A stretch of DNA of 64,000 nt, from NCBI GenBank assembly GCA_963726085.1, contig CAVSAR010000004.1:62001-126000 (forward strand), in the 5' to 3' direction. Below are positions 54,417-63,299 of this stretch, one piece after another (the first letter of the stretch is position 1; every line of letters starts with the position of its first letter). The notes beneath the pieces are model-generated. The model was not told the DNA's origin, did no database searches, and saw only the letters and a program-made list of their open reading frames with translations. The translations under genes were made by a program, and so were the position numbers. The stretch comes from ZC4RG30 sp963726085. Its GTDB lineage: Bacteria > Pseudomonadota > Gammaproteobacteria > Steroidobacterales > Steroidobacteraceae.

Positions 54417-55730
54417 ATGATGCAAGTACGATTTCGGTCCGGATTACTTATTGTGTTGTCAGGCGTGGCGCTCAGCGCCTGCCTGGATGTCGGTGGCAGT
54501 TCACCCAGCAACGGCGCAGCGGCGGTAACTCCGCCAGAAGCTGCCCAGCCCACTCCGGTCACAACCGGCGCACCGGCCGACGTGGTGCCAGTCGCCCCCA
54601 CGCCCAATTCCGTCCCGGTCATTTCCGGCGCCGCCGCCACTCAAGCGATGGCCGGTACGCGCTATGAGTTCCAGCCGAGCGCGTCGGACGGCGATGGCGA
54701 TCCGCTGGTATTTAGCGCCACCGGGATGCCCGCCTGGGCCAGCATTGATTCGCGAACTGGACTGGTTTCTGGAACACCGACCACTGCAGATGCCGGCCAG
54801 ACCGCGGATATCATCGTGGCCGTGAGCGACGGCAAGATCGTCAGCTCGCTGCCCGCGTTTCGCATCGCGGTGACCGCCCCGGCAGTGCCGCCACCAGCAC
54901 AGACAGCCAGCAATACGGCGCCGAAGATCAGCGGTACGCCCGGCGCGACCGTGCAGGCGCTGAGCGGTTATTCGTTCCGGCCCAACGCATCCGATCCGGA
55001 GGGCCAAGCCCTGACGTTCTCGATTGCCAACAAGCCTTCGTGGGCCGCCTTCAGTTCGGCGGACGGGACGTTGTCGGGTACTCCGGGGCGCGACCAGGAC
55101 GCAACCTATAGCAACATCGTCATCAGCGTCTCTGACGGCTCGCTGAGCGCGTCATTGCCGGCGTTTTCGATCGTGGTCTCACCAAGACCCAATGCCGCTC
55201 CGACCATAAGCGGGTCGCCACCGGCCAGTCTCACGGCTGGTATGAACTACGGATTCCAGCCCACCGCGAAGGATGCCGACGGCGACCCGCTGACCTTTAC
55301 GATCTCAGGCAAGCCTGCGTGGGCTGCCTTTGATGCCCCAACCGGCGCTATATGGGGCACGCCAACGACGGCTCAGGCGGGCACGTACGGCAACATCGTG
55401 ATCAGTGTCAGTGATGGCCGCGCAACCGTGTCCCTCCCGGCATTCTCCATCGTCGTCAATCGCCCCACTGTGGGTGCCGCAACGCTGTCCTGGAGCGCCC
55501 CGGTGCAAAACACTGATGGCAGTTCGATCACCGACCTTTCGGGCTACAAGATCTATTACGGCTCCGATCCCGGGTCCCTGGGTACGACGATCCAGATATC
55601 GAATTCGGGCATCACGACCTATGTCGTGGATAACCTGCAAAGCGGCACCTACTACTTTGCGGTGACTGCCTACAATGCCGCGGGTGCCGAAAGCGACCGC
55701 TCAGCCGTAGGCAGCAAGTCCATCCCCTGA
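54417..55730 (+). CDS. Lipoprotein with three Ig-like repeats and a fibronectin III domain
   Basis: A 437-residue envelope protein. The signal ends in VALSAC, so Cys22 is the lipid site; Leu at +2 does not hold it in the inner membrane. After a Pro/Thr-rich linker come three repeats of the putative-Ig (He_PIG) type at about 75-160, 170-265 and 268-360, each with a core like GDPLTFTISGKPAWAAF and TGAIWGTP. A C-terminal FN3 domain (about 365-437) follows. Such proteins are usually surface adhesins or matrix-binding. ATG 54417 has AGGAG 8 bases upstream. The FN3 domain is close to that of the next gene. Confidence 0.85.
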   Translation: MMQVRFRSGLLIVLSGVALSACLDVGGSSPSNGAAAVTPPEAAQPTPVTTGAPADVVPVAPTPNSVPVISGAAATQAMAGTRYEFQPSASDGDGDPLVFSATGMPAWASIDSRTGLVSGTPTTADAGQTADIIVAVSDGKIVSSLPAFRIAVTAPAVPPPAQTASNTAPKISGTPGATVQALSGYSFRPNASDPEGQALTFSIANKPSWAAFSSADGTLSGTPGRDQDATYSNIVISVSDGSLSASLPAFSIVVSPRPNAAPTISGSPPASLTAGMNYGFQPTAKDADGDPLTFTISGKPAWAAFDAPTGAIWGTPTTAQAGTYGNIVISVSDGRATVSLPAFSIVVNRPTVGAATLSWSAPVQNTDGSSITDLSGYKIYYGSDPGSLGTTIQISNSGITTYVVDNLQSGTYYFAVTAYNAAGAESDRSAVGSKSIP

Positions 55731-55801
55731 CGTGCCTGAGGCGTGACAGCCGCGGTTTGAGCGAGTAACTTATCGATCCCTGTCAAGGATCGACTCATTT
55801 C

Positions 55802-56236
55802 GTGGCAAAACACCTTAACTACAGCTGGGCGCTGGTCGCAGCAGCCGCATTGCTGGCCAGCTGTGGCGGGGGTGACTCGGCTCCAGCCAGTGGCGGCAGC
55901 ACGACGACTCCAATCTCGGGTGGCGGCAGCGGCGCGACTGCAGGTAACGCGGGTGGAGCAGGCAATTCGGGCGGCACGGGCAGCGCGACCCTGTCCTGGT
56001 CGGTACCGGTTGAAAACACCGACGGTAGCGCGATCAGTAATCTGGCGGGCTACCGCATCTATCACGGCACCAGCGCGGCCTCGCTGACCGACGTGATCCA
56101 GGTCCCCAACCCTGGGATTTCCCTATACGTGGTCGACAACCTGGGTGCCGGCACGCATTACTTTGCGATCACGGCCTACAACACCGACGCCCTTGAGAGC
56201 GACCAATCGGCGGTGGCGACTAAAGTCATTCATTGA
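55802..56236 (+). CDS. Small lipoprotein with a fibronectin III domain
   Basis: A 144-residue protein from GTG 55802. The signal ends in LLASC with Cys21 as the lipid site, followed by a Gly/Ser-rich linker and one FN3 domain. The core SATLSWSVPVENTDGSAI and the end YFAITAYNTDALES closely parallel the FN3 domain of the protein just upstream, so the two are paralogues. It may share a transcript with its neighbour across a 71-bp gap. Its end overlaps the convergent acyltransferase by 7 bp. Confidence 0.8.
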   Translation: MAKHLNYSWALVAAAALLASCGGGDSAPASGGSTTTPISGGGSGATAGNAGGAGNSGGTGSATLSWSVPVENTDGSAISNLAGYRIYHGTSAASLTDVIQVPNPGISLYVVDNLGAGTHYFAITAYNTDALESDQSAVATKVIH

Positions 56237-57288
56237 CGGACTGCGGCCCCGGCCCATTGGGCCCGGCCCTGCAGATTCGTCGTTGCTGTGCCGATTAGGC
56301 AGTACTGCAACGTGCTCGGCAGGCGACTGATGATAAGTTCGACCATCAACGGTCCCGATACGCCCACCGACAGGCCCGCGGCAAACAGCGCGTAGTCCTG
56401 TTCCATGCCCGCTGCGCCGCCAATTCTGCGCATGGCGGACGTAAAGAACATGTGGAACAGGAATATCGTAAAGGAATGTCGGCCTATATATTCCAGCGAC
56501 CGCACGGGGGGAACCACGCGGCAGGCGATCAGCACGCTGCTGGCGCTGAGCAACAGGGCCATGAGCGTGTTGCGCTCAAGCCGCACTCCGCCCAGCCCGA
56601 ATACCCCCGCCACGTGCACCACGAACGTCACCCCAAAAATGGCCGCCACGGCCAAGGCACACCAACGGTTCCATGGAATTAGCGCGGAGTATCGCTGCAC
56701 GCCTATGCCCATCACGAAGAACGGCAGCAGGTAGCCGGCGGGGCCAAGGGACAACAGCTTGAAATGGGAATTGCAGAGCAGATGCACTGCAATCGCGACT
56801 AGAAGCACCAGCGCGAACCGGCGCAGGGTCGAAAGGAATCCAAGCACCTCCGCCAACCCGACCACGACGAAGATGATCATGAGCGCCTGGATGAACCAAT
56901 ACTGCATCACAGGGTAGAAGGTCGATTTTGGGAAGTCGGTAAATTCGTGGACTTGCCGACCAGGAACGAGTATCGATACGAGAATCCAGATCATCCCGAG
57001 CACAATCGCAGGAACGTACAACCGCACCAGCTTCTTTTGCATGAACGGCCAGTAGGTACCGGCCGCCGGCGGGCGAAGTGCAAATACAAAGCCGGAGAGA
57101 AATGCAAACAGCGGCATCCGCAGCAGTGACAGCACCTCGCACAGCTGCCAGATCCAGCGATAGGCCGGGCTCAGGTGAGCTGGCGAATCGATGGAGACCA
57201 CGTGCCAGGCGACGACCAGGAGGCAGGCCAGTCCCTTCAGGGAGTGCATGTTGTCCAGGCGTCCGGACTTCAAAGTACAAACCGTCAC
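56230..57288 (-). CDS. Acyltransferase-3 family membrane protein
   Basis: An OafA-like O-acyltransferase of 352 residues with about ten hydrophobic segments. The family start is RLDNMHSLKGLACLLVVAWH, and RMPLFAFLSGFVFALRPP follows. The GTG start at 57288 places the conserved RLDN at residue 10. Expected to acylate a surface glycan. Same strand as the next acyltransferase upstream but 305 bp away, so probably with its own promoter. Confidence 0.85.
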   Translation of the reverse strand: MTVCTLKSGRLDNMHSLKGLACLLVVAWHVVSIDSPAHLSPAYRWIWQLCEVLSLLRMPLFAFLSGFVFALRPPAAGTYWPFMQKKLVRLYVPAIVLGMIWILVSILVPGRQVHEFTDFPKSTFYPVMQYWFIQALMIIFVVVGLAEVLGFLSTLRRFALVLLVAIAVHLLCNSHFKLLSLGPAGYLLPFFVMGIGVQRYSALIPWNRWCALAVAAIFGVTFVVHVAGVFGLGGVRLERNTLMALLLSASSVLIACRVVPPVRSLEYIGRHSFTIFLFHMFFTSAMRRIGGAAGMEQDYALFAAGLSVGVSGPLMVELIISRLPSTLQYCLIGTATTNLQGRAQWAGAAVRQ

Positions 57289-57593
57289 TTGACACGTACC
57301 GATTAGCGGCGATCCGAATTGACCGCGTTAAGTACACTTCAAGATTCGTGCCAGACAGAACAAGCTCCGCGACCCGCTGTAGATGGGTGCTCATTAAATG
57401 ATCACACCGATTTCGCACTGGCGACGTGCGTACGCGCGCTGATCGAGGGCTTTTCTTTGTCGAGTTCCCTTACATCGCGGATGCAATAAGTAACGACAGC
57501 CGCATGTTCACGCCACTTGCCGGCTTGCACGTGTCGCCCTGCGACGCACCGCAATGGTGCTCGCGGTGGCATGACGTAACCATGATCGGCGCA
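57289..57593. other. Intergenic region between two acyltransferase genes
   Basis: No credible gene; the short open frames lack family features. The only structure noted is a perfect palindrome GCACTAGTGC (57591-57600), which straddles the stop codon of the upstream acyltransferase and may form a small hairpin. A promoter for the 56.2-57.3 kb gene is expected here but was not identified. Confidence 0.5.
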
Positions 57594-58592
57594 CTAGTGC
57601 ACGCCGCTGATTCGATCAAAGTAGAACATTCCACCGAGGACGCCAATTGCTAGCAGGCAGTACGCCGTTAGCATTAGAAACCTGCCCACGGCAGGAGTGT
57701 AGTGTGTCTTGCGGAACCTCAGGACACGCACGTCAATCGCGATGTACGCAATGGCGCTGACCAGGATCGCCAGCACGTATGCCAAAGATACGTGTGCCCA
57801 GTAGGGCAGCACGAAGTGCTTGCCAATGCCGTTTGCACCGAAAATCCCGAGCCAGTGGTTGAGGTACAGCGGATAGGAGACGCCGCCGGCAAATTTCCCC
57901 AACGCCGATCGCGCGCCCTCGATGCTAGTGGCCAGCACGATCCCGATCGAGGCAAATGGGGCAACCCACTGGTACATCGAGTCGTGTTCAAACGCGACCC
58001 ATAGGAGCAAGAGAGCGCCGACCGCCAACAATGCCCTAGTTATCGTGCCGCTTTGCCAGTTGCCAAAGCGCCCTCTTAGGATCGCGGCCAGGACCCCACA
58101 GCTGATCGAGCCGTAGTAATAGTCCGCGGCGATCAACGCGACGGACAGCAGCAGCCACGAAATCGCGCTCTTGCCAAACGGGAGAAGCAGCAGAACCATC
58201 GGGGCGAGCACATAGAACTGCTCTTCGACCGAAATGCTCCACAGGTGCCCGCCGGTGCCGGTGAGTGGCATCTGATTCCACACTTCCGGCAAGGCGGGAA
58301 TAAACCAGTAATGGGTAAAGGTCAGGTCGTAGAACAGGACCTGGTGCCAGATATTGCCGAGCCGACCAAACACGGCCGCGATTGCGTACAGGAGAAATAC
58401 CGTTGCCAAATAGGGCAGCCAGATGCGCAGACAGCGATTGAAATAGAATCGCGGCAGGTCGCGGGGTGCCATCCGCAGCAGCATGCCGCCTATCAGCCAG
58501 CCGCTGAGGGCGAAGAACACGTTTACCGCGAGGTTGCCGGCCCTGGGCCACATATCAAGGCCCGTGTGTTCGACCACAACCACCGAGGCCAA
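57594..58592 (-). CDS. Acyltransferase-3 family membrane protein, start unclear
   Basis: A protein of 332 residues from TTG 58592. It shows NVFFALSGWLIGGMLLRM, RCLRIWLPYLATVFLL, a central GTGGHLWSISVEEQFYVLAP and YPLYLNHWLGIFG, the pattern of OafA/YrhL-like acyltransferases. The conserved N-terminal helix continues in frame upstream (VFDWLRLALASVVVVEH) to a stop near 58685, with no ATG, GTG or TTG before 58592. Either a non-standard start is used or the gene has lost its 5' end. A perfect palindrome lies just upstream. Confidence 0.75.
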   Translation of the reverse strand: MASVVVVEHTGLDMWPRAGNLAVNVFFALSGWLIGGMLLRMAPRDLPRFYFNRCLRIWLPYLATVFLLYAIAAVFGRLGNIWHQVLFYDLTFTHYWFIPALPEVWNQMPLTGTGGHLWSISVEEQFYVLAPMVLLLLPFGKSAISWLLLSVALIAADYYYGSISCGVLAAILRGRFGNWQSGTITRALLAVGALLLLWVAFEHDSMYQWVAPFASIGIVLATSIEGARSALGKFAGGVSYPLYLNHWLGIFGANGIGKHFVLPYWAHVSLAYVLAILVSAIAYIAIDVRVLRFRKTHYTPAVGRFLMLTAYCLLAIGVLGGMFYFDRISGVH

Positions 58593-58671
58593 TGCCAGCC
58601 GCAGCCAGTCGAATACCGGGAAGCCCGCGTCGGCGCCTGCCTCGACAACGGTGCTATTCCTGGTCAGATGA

Positions 58672-58714
58672 TTCTCTCACCTGAGAGAACAGGATTGCTT
58701 TCGCCCTAAGGGCG
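58672..58714. repeat. Tandem hairpins between gltA and acyltransferase
   Basis: TTCTCTCA-CC-TGAGAGAA (58672-58689) is a perfect 8-bp inverted repeat. CGCCC-TAA-GGGCG (58702-58714) is a second. Both are downstream of gltA on the minus strand and upstream of the acyltransferase, so they may end the gltA transcript or bind a regulator. No T-run follows. Confidence 0.5.
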
Positions 58715-58735
58715 CGGAATTCGCAGCACGGCCGC

Positions 58736-60031
58736 CTAGCGCTTACCGACTTCAACGTAGTCGCGCCGCGTCGCTCCGGTATAGAGCTGCCGCGGCCGGC
58801 CAATGCGCATGCCCGGGTCGGAGATCATCTCCTGCCAGTTGGCCACCCAGCCAACCGTGCGGGCGATGGCGAACATCACGGTGAACATCGAGCGCGGGAT
58901 GCCCAGCGCGCTGTAGATCACCCCGCTGTAGAAATCGACATTCGGATAGAGCTTGCGCTCGATGAAATATTCATCCTTGAGCGCGATCTCCTCAAGCTTC
59001 AGCGCCAGCTCGAACAGCGGGTTGTCCTTGTGCCCGAGCCGCGCCAGCACTTCGTGGCACTTGGCACGGATGATCTTGGCGCGCGGATCGAAGTTCTTGT
59101 ACACGCGATGCCCGAAGCCCATCAGCCGGAAATGGCTGGACTTGTCCTTGGCCATGGCGATGTACTTGGGGATGTTCTCGACCGTGCCGATCTGCTCGAG
59201 CATGGACAGCACCGCTTCGTTGGCGCCGCCATGCGCCGGACCCCACAGCGCGGCCACGCCGGCAGAGATCGCGGCATAGGGATTGGCGCCGGTGCTGCCG
59301 GCCAGGCGTACGGTGGAGGTGCTGGCATTCTGCTCATGGTCGGCATGCAGGATGAACAGCAGGTCGAGCGCCTCGGCGGCAATCGGATCGACGTGGTAAG
59401 GCTCGCAGGGCACGGCGAAGAACATGTGCAGCATGTTCGCGCAGTAGCTCAGGTCATTGCGCGGGTAGACAAACGGCTGGCCGAGCGAGTGCTTGTGCGC
59501 GGCCGCGGCGATGGTCGGCAGCTTGGCGATGATGCGATGGGCAAAGATCTCGCGGTGCCGCGGGTTATAGATGTCCATCGAGTCGTGGTAGAAGGCGGAC
59601 ATCGAGGCAATGACCGCGGACACCATGGCCATCGGGTGCGCGTTGTGATGGAAACCATTGTAGAAGCGCAGCAACGACTCATTGATCATCGTGTGCCGGC
59701 GGATGTTCTCGATGAAGGTCGTCATCTCCTGCTTCTGCGGCAATTCGCTGTACAGCAGCAGGTAGCACACTTCCATGAAGCTGCTCTTCTCGGCCAGCTG
59801 TTCGATGGGGTAACCGCGATGCATCAGCACGCCGGCGTCGCCATCGATGTAGGTGATCTTGCTTTCGGTGCCGGCGGTCACCCCGTAGCCCGGATCGAAA
59901 GTAAACACATCATGGTCTTTGGCGATGCCCGCGATATCGATCACATCAGGACCAATGGTCCCGGTGCGGACAGGCAATACGCTCTTGACGCCTGAGCTCA
60001 GGTTAGTGAGCTCGAACTTCTTGTCTGGCAT
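58736..60031 (-). CDS. gltA: Citrate synthase
   Basis: First TCA-cycle enzyme, condensing acetyl-CoA and oxaloacetate, 431 residues, the normal size of the Gram-negative hexameric type. The active-site regions are HADHEQNASTSTVR, GPAHGGANEAVL (His) and MGFGHRVYKNFDPRA (His, Asp). Single gene. It marks the border between the polysaccharide locus and the housekeeping block. Confidence 0.98.
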   Translation of the reverse strand: MPDKKFELTNLSSGVKSVLPVRTGTIGPDVIDIAGIAKDHDVFTFDPGYGVTAGTESKITYIDGDAGVLMHRGYPIEQLAEKSSFMEVCYLLLYSELPQKQEMTTFIENIRRHTMINESLLRFYNGFHHNAHPMAMVSAVIASMSAFYHDSMDIYNPRHREIFAHRIIAKLPTIAAAAHKHSLGQPFVYPRNDLSYCANMLHMFFAVPCEPYHVDPIAAEALDLLFILHADHEQNASTSTVRLAGSTGANPYAAISAGVAALWGPAHGGANEAVLSMLEQIGTVENIPKYIAMAKDKSSHFRLMGFGHRVYKNFDPRAKIIRAKCHEVLARLGHKDNPLFELALKLEEIALKDEYFIERKLYPNVDFYSGVIYSALGIPRSMFTVMFAIARTVGWVANWQEMISDPGMRIGRPRQLYTGATRRDYVEVGKR

Positions 60032-60046
60032 GTCTTGCAGCCTACA

Positions 60047-61543
60047 CTACTGAACGACCTTGATGTACTCGCCAACTGGCAGCTTTTTATGCGGGTAAAC
60101 CCCGTTGATCAGCTCCAGCTGTTCCTCGTTGTATTTCTCGGCCGGGATCGCCGCCGCATAGTCCGCCAGTCGGGTCTGCTCCGTGGCGCGCACAACCTTG
60201 ATGCGATAGGGCTCGGCCAGCGGGAACTCCGCGGCCTTGAGGTCGCGCATGGTCGAGGCCACCGACTGGAACAGGCCGTCCGCCTCCGGCCGGCCGTCGC
60301 GCGCCGAGCGACTGGCGCCGCCGAATAGGAAGACGCTGTTGCCACGGTACAGCGCGATCCAGCGCACCGGGCCGACGCCGTTGTCCAGCGGCGAACCATC
60401 ACGTGTCAGCACTGAATACCCCTGCATGCCATTGATCGTCAGTGGCTCGCCACCGGCCAGAGACTTGCCCTTGAGCCGGTCAATAAGGAACTCCTGCGGC
60501 GACTTGCGATCCGGCCGCGCCGCCACCGAGATCTGCATGACGCTTTCCTTGTGCGGCGTATACGCCAGCAGGCTGTCGCGCTGGTTCTGGATATTCCAGC
60601 CGCGCGGGAATGCCAGGGTGATGCCCAATCCGTAGTGATAGAAGCGGTTGTCGCGCACGACCCCCTGGGCCTTGCTGGTTCCAAACGCCATGCCGTCGAT
60701 GGCCTGCATGTACACGTTACGGTTCACGACATAACCGCCGGGCGGGGCATCGGGCAGTTGCGCGGCGACTTTCGCGGCCTGCAGGGTGCGCTCATCCGGC
60801 GCGGGATGGTCGGAAAACACCCCGTGGTAGATGTTGGGTTCACGCCCCTCGGCACGCGCGCTGGCCACCTCGAAGGTCTCCTGCGCCTGGAAAGTCTGGA
60901 ACACCCGGCCCATGGCCCCGGGGTCGTAACCAGCCTTGACCAGGTACTTCATGCCGATGCGGTCGGCTTCCATTTCCGCGTCGCGGCCATAGCCCTGGAC
61001 ATAGGCCGCGGCGCCGATGTTGGCCATGTCGGCCACCGCGCTGGATCCGGTCAGGATGGCCGCGCCGATCGCTCCCAGGCTGGCCATGGTATTTCGGGTC
61101 TGGGCACGGGCAACGTGCCGTGCCGTGACGTGGGTTTCTTCGTGGCCCAGCACCGCGGCCAGTTCGGCCTCGGAGTTAAGGTAGGCCAGCAGGCCGCGGT
61201 GCACGTAGACATAGCCGCCACCGGTGGTGAAGGCATTGACCGAGCTGTCGTCCAGCACGGTGAAATGCCATTGCAGGTCGGGCATGTCACTGGCGCGGGC
61301 CACCCGCTGCCCCACGGAATTGACGTAGTCCTGGATGGCCTGGTCTTCATAGACGCCGTAGGCCTTGGTGATTTCATCGTACTGGCGGCGCGAGGACTCG
61401 ATCTCGCTGGCCTCAGATGACATGACGACATTGGTGCCGCCGGTGGCCGGATTGCTGGCGCAGGATCCGAGCAGCAGCACAGCGGCAATGGATGCGGCGG
61501 CAGTTGCGACCAGGTGCTTGGGTACCATGGCGGCATTGTCCAT
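60047..61543 (-). CDS. M48-family metalloprotease lipoprotein
   Basis: A 498-residue envelope protease. The signal ends in LLLGSCAS (Cys28 lipid site). The zinc site is HEETH at residues 134-138, with the downstream Glu in DAEMEADRIGMKYL. The C-terminal half (about 280-498) is a separate region ending in a LysM-like NEEQLELINGVYPHKKLP. It is similar in layout to BepA/YfgC and related periplasmic chaperone-proteases but longer. The exact orthologue is not certain. ATG 61543 or 61528 could be the start. Confidence 0.9.
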   Translation of the reverse strand: MDNAAMVPKHLVATAAASIAAVLLLGSCASNPATGGTNVVMSSEASEIESSRRQYDEITKAYGVYEDQAIQDYVNSVGQRVARASDMPDLQWHFTVLDDSSVNAFTTGGGYVYVHRGLLAYLNSEAELAAVLGHEETHVTARHVARAQTRNTMASLGAIGAAILTGSSAVADMANIGAAAYVQGYGRDAEMEADRIGMKYLVKAGYDPGAMGRVFQTFQAQETFEVASARAEGREPNIYHGVFSDHPAPDERTLQAAKVAAQLPDAPPGGYVVNRNVYMQAIDGMAFGTSKAQGVVRDNRFYHYGLGITLAFPRGWNIQNQRDSLLAYTPHKESVMQISVAARPDRKSPQEFLIDRLKGKSLAGGEPLTINGMQGYSVLTRDGSPLDNGVGPVRWIALYRGNSVFLFGGASRSARDGRPEADGLFQSVASTMRDLKAAEFPLAEPYRIKVVRATEQTRLADYAAAIPAEKYNEEQLELINGVYPHKKLPVGEYIKVVQ

Positions 61544-61591
61544 GCCGCCACCACCGGCGTGAAGTACTACGGCATTAAGGCCGCGAAAGGA

Positions 61592-61825
61592 CTAGCTCGC
61601 AGCGGGGGCTGCGGGGGCTGCGGTCTTGGTAGCGTACTTCTTGCGGAACTTGTCCACGCGGCCGGCCGTGTCGACCATCTTCTGCTTGCCCGTGTAGAAC
61701 GGGTGGCACTTGGCGCAAACGTCCAGCTGCAGGTCGTGTCCCAGGGTCGAACCGGTCTGGAACGTATTGCCGCAGCTGCAAACCACGTTGATCGCAGCGT
61801 ATTCCGGATGGGTCTGGGCTTTCAT
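61592..61825 (-). CDS. rpmE: 50S ribosomal protein L31
   Basis: A 77-residue ribosomal protein with zinc-binding Cys in VVCSCGN and VCAKCHPFYTGKQK, so the zinc-containing form. It ends in an Ala-rich tail (TKTAAPAAPAAS) that is a little longer than in E. coli. The ATG at 61825 matches the family start MKAQTHPEY; the open frame further upstream is not L31. Confidence 0.96.
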   Translation of the reverse strand: MKAQTHPEYAAINVVCSCGNTFQTGSTLGHDLQLDVCAKCHPFYTGKQKMVDTAGRVDKFRKKYATKTAAPAAPAAS

Positions 61826-61898
61826 GGCGGGCTCCAAAGGGGGCGCGCAGTCTAGCGGGGAGTGGCCTCTGGGACAACCCCGGGTCGGGCATCGGTCC

Positions 61899-61921
61899 TT
61901 ATCCACAAAAACTGTGGATAA
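61899..61921. promoter_or_regulatory. Inverted pair of consensus DnaA boxes
   Basis: TTATCCACA (61899-61907) and TGTGGATAA (61913-61921) are two perfect strong DnaA boxes in opposite orientation, 5 bases apart, so the whole is a palindrome. They lie 74-96 bp upstream of rpmE. They could allow DnaA to control rpmE or titrate DnaA. Confidence 0.7.
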
Positions 61922-62050
61922 CTCTGTGCATGGCGGCCTGTGGTGCGGTCCGCGATTAGGGAAAAAATGCAAATCTGCGGGTATGGCTAAAATATGACCA
62001 GTACATTTCAGGCTGTAAAATCAAAGAGTTACGAACCACACATTGTGTAA

Positions 62051-62066
62051 TGTGACGCAATTCACA
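62051..62066. promoter_or_regulatory. CRP/Clp-type operator
   Basis: TGTGA-CGCAAT-TCACA is a perfect match to the core CRP/Clp half-sites with 6-base spacing. It overlaps the repeat CACATT-GTGT-AATGTG. It sits in the AT-rich gap between hemW and rpmE, so it may act on rpmE. A symmetric site of this size can also arise by chance. Confidence 0.5.
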
Positions 62067-62114
62067 CGTATGTCTTTCAATTTGAGCAGCGGCCGCGGTG
62101 CTGTGGAGAATCCC

Positions 62115-63299
62115 CTAACTACCCGTCCCGGCTTGTGAATTCTGGCGGGGAAGAAACCGGGCAATTACGTCGTTGAGGAACAGCTGACCCCGGGGACTGG
62201 CACGCCAGCCGCTGCCTGTGGCCTCCAGGAGGCCCTCGCCGACCAGGTCGGCCAGCGCCGGCTGCATCACTTCTATAGGAAGTCCGGTGCGCGCGCCGAA
62301 CTGCTGGCGGGAAAAGCCGTCCGTGAGGCGCAACGCATTCATCATGAACTCGAACGGCAGATCGATTTTCGGCACGGTCCGCCACTCAGGGCCCTGAGCG
62401 CTGGCCAGGTAGCGTCGCGGTTCGCGCAGGTGGGTACTGCGCTGGACCACGCCGGCCGGCACCCCGGTCAGCTTGCCGTGCGCGCCGGCGCCAAGGCCCA
62501 GGTAGTCCCCGAAGTTCCAGTAGTTGAGGTTGTGCGCGCACTGGTGGCCCGGGCGCGCGAACGCCGACGTCTCGTATTGCGCGAATCCGCGGCTGGCCAG
62601 CACGCCGTGACACTCGGTCTGCATCTGGAAGGCCAGGTCCTCGTCCGGCAACGGCGGCGGATGGTGCGCAAACACGGTGCCCGGTTCCAGCGTCAGCTGG
62701 TAATGCGACAGGTGCGCCGGCTCTAGGGCCAGCGCCGACGTCAGGTCGGACAGTGCGCCGGCCAGCTGCTGTGCGGGCAACGCGTACATGAGGTCCAGGT
62801 TGAAATTCTCGAGGCCACAGGCATGCAGTTCCTCGGCGGCACGATGCACATCCTCGACCTTATGGATGCGGCCCAGCGCCTTGAGTGCCTGGGGGTCGAA
62901 ACTCTGCGCCCCCAGCGACACGCGGTTGATGCCGGCGTCGCGATATTCAGCGAAGCGCCCGCGCTCCACGGTGGCGGGGTTGGCTTCCAGCGTGATCTCC
63001 ACATCCGCCGCCATCGACAGCACGCCGCGCAACGCCCCGATCACGCGCGCCAGGGCGCCGGGGGAGAACAGGCTGGGGGTACCGCCACCCATGAAGACGC
63101 TGGCGATCTCGCGCGGCGGCGCCTGACCTGCTATGCGTTGCGCCTGCAGGTTGAGGTCGGCAACCAGGGTGTCGACGTAGCGCTGTTCGGGCAGGACTTC
63201 ACGCAATGCGTGCGAGTTGAAATCGCAATACGGGCACTTGCTCACGCACCAGGGGAAATGCACGTATATGGACAGCGGCGGTGCGGCCAGAGACTGCAT
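62115..63299 (-). CDS. hemW: Radical SAM haem chaperone HemW
   Basis: A 394-residue radical SAM protein. Its CX3CX2C cluster site is in YVHFPWCVSKCPYCDFNSH. VFMGGGTPSLF and VSLGAQSFDPQALKALGR follow, and the HemN/HemW C-terminal domain is present. The N-terminus lacks the extra Cys of HemN, so HemW (haem trafficking) rather than coproporphyrinogen oxidase. Its start overlaps the rdgB stop by one base. Confidence 0.95.
   Translation of the reverse strand: MQSLAAPPLSIYVHFPWCVSKCPYCDFNSHALREVLPEQRYVDTLVADLNLQAQRIAGQAPPREIASVFMGGGTPSLFSPGALARVIGALRGVLSMAADVEITLEANPATVERGRFAEYRDAGINRVSLGAQSFDPQALKALGRIHKVEDVHRAAEELHACGLENFNLDLMYALPAQQLAGALSDLTSALALEPAHLSHYQLTLEPGTVFAHHPPPLPDEDLAFQMQTECHGVLASRGFAQYETSAFARPGHQCAHNLNYWNFGDYLGLGAGAHGKLTGVPAGVVQRSTHLREPRRYLASAQGPEWRTVPKIDLPFEFMMNALRLTDGFSRQQFGARTGLPIEVMQPALADLVGEGLLEATGSGWRASPRGQLFLNDVIARFLPRQNSQAGTGS

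Noticed and set aside
61899..61921. Replication origin
   Set aside because: Only two DnaA boxes and no dnaA, dnaN, gidA or rpmH genes or AT-rich unwinding array nearby. A regulatory or titration site is more likely.
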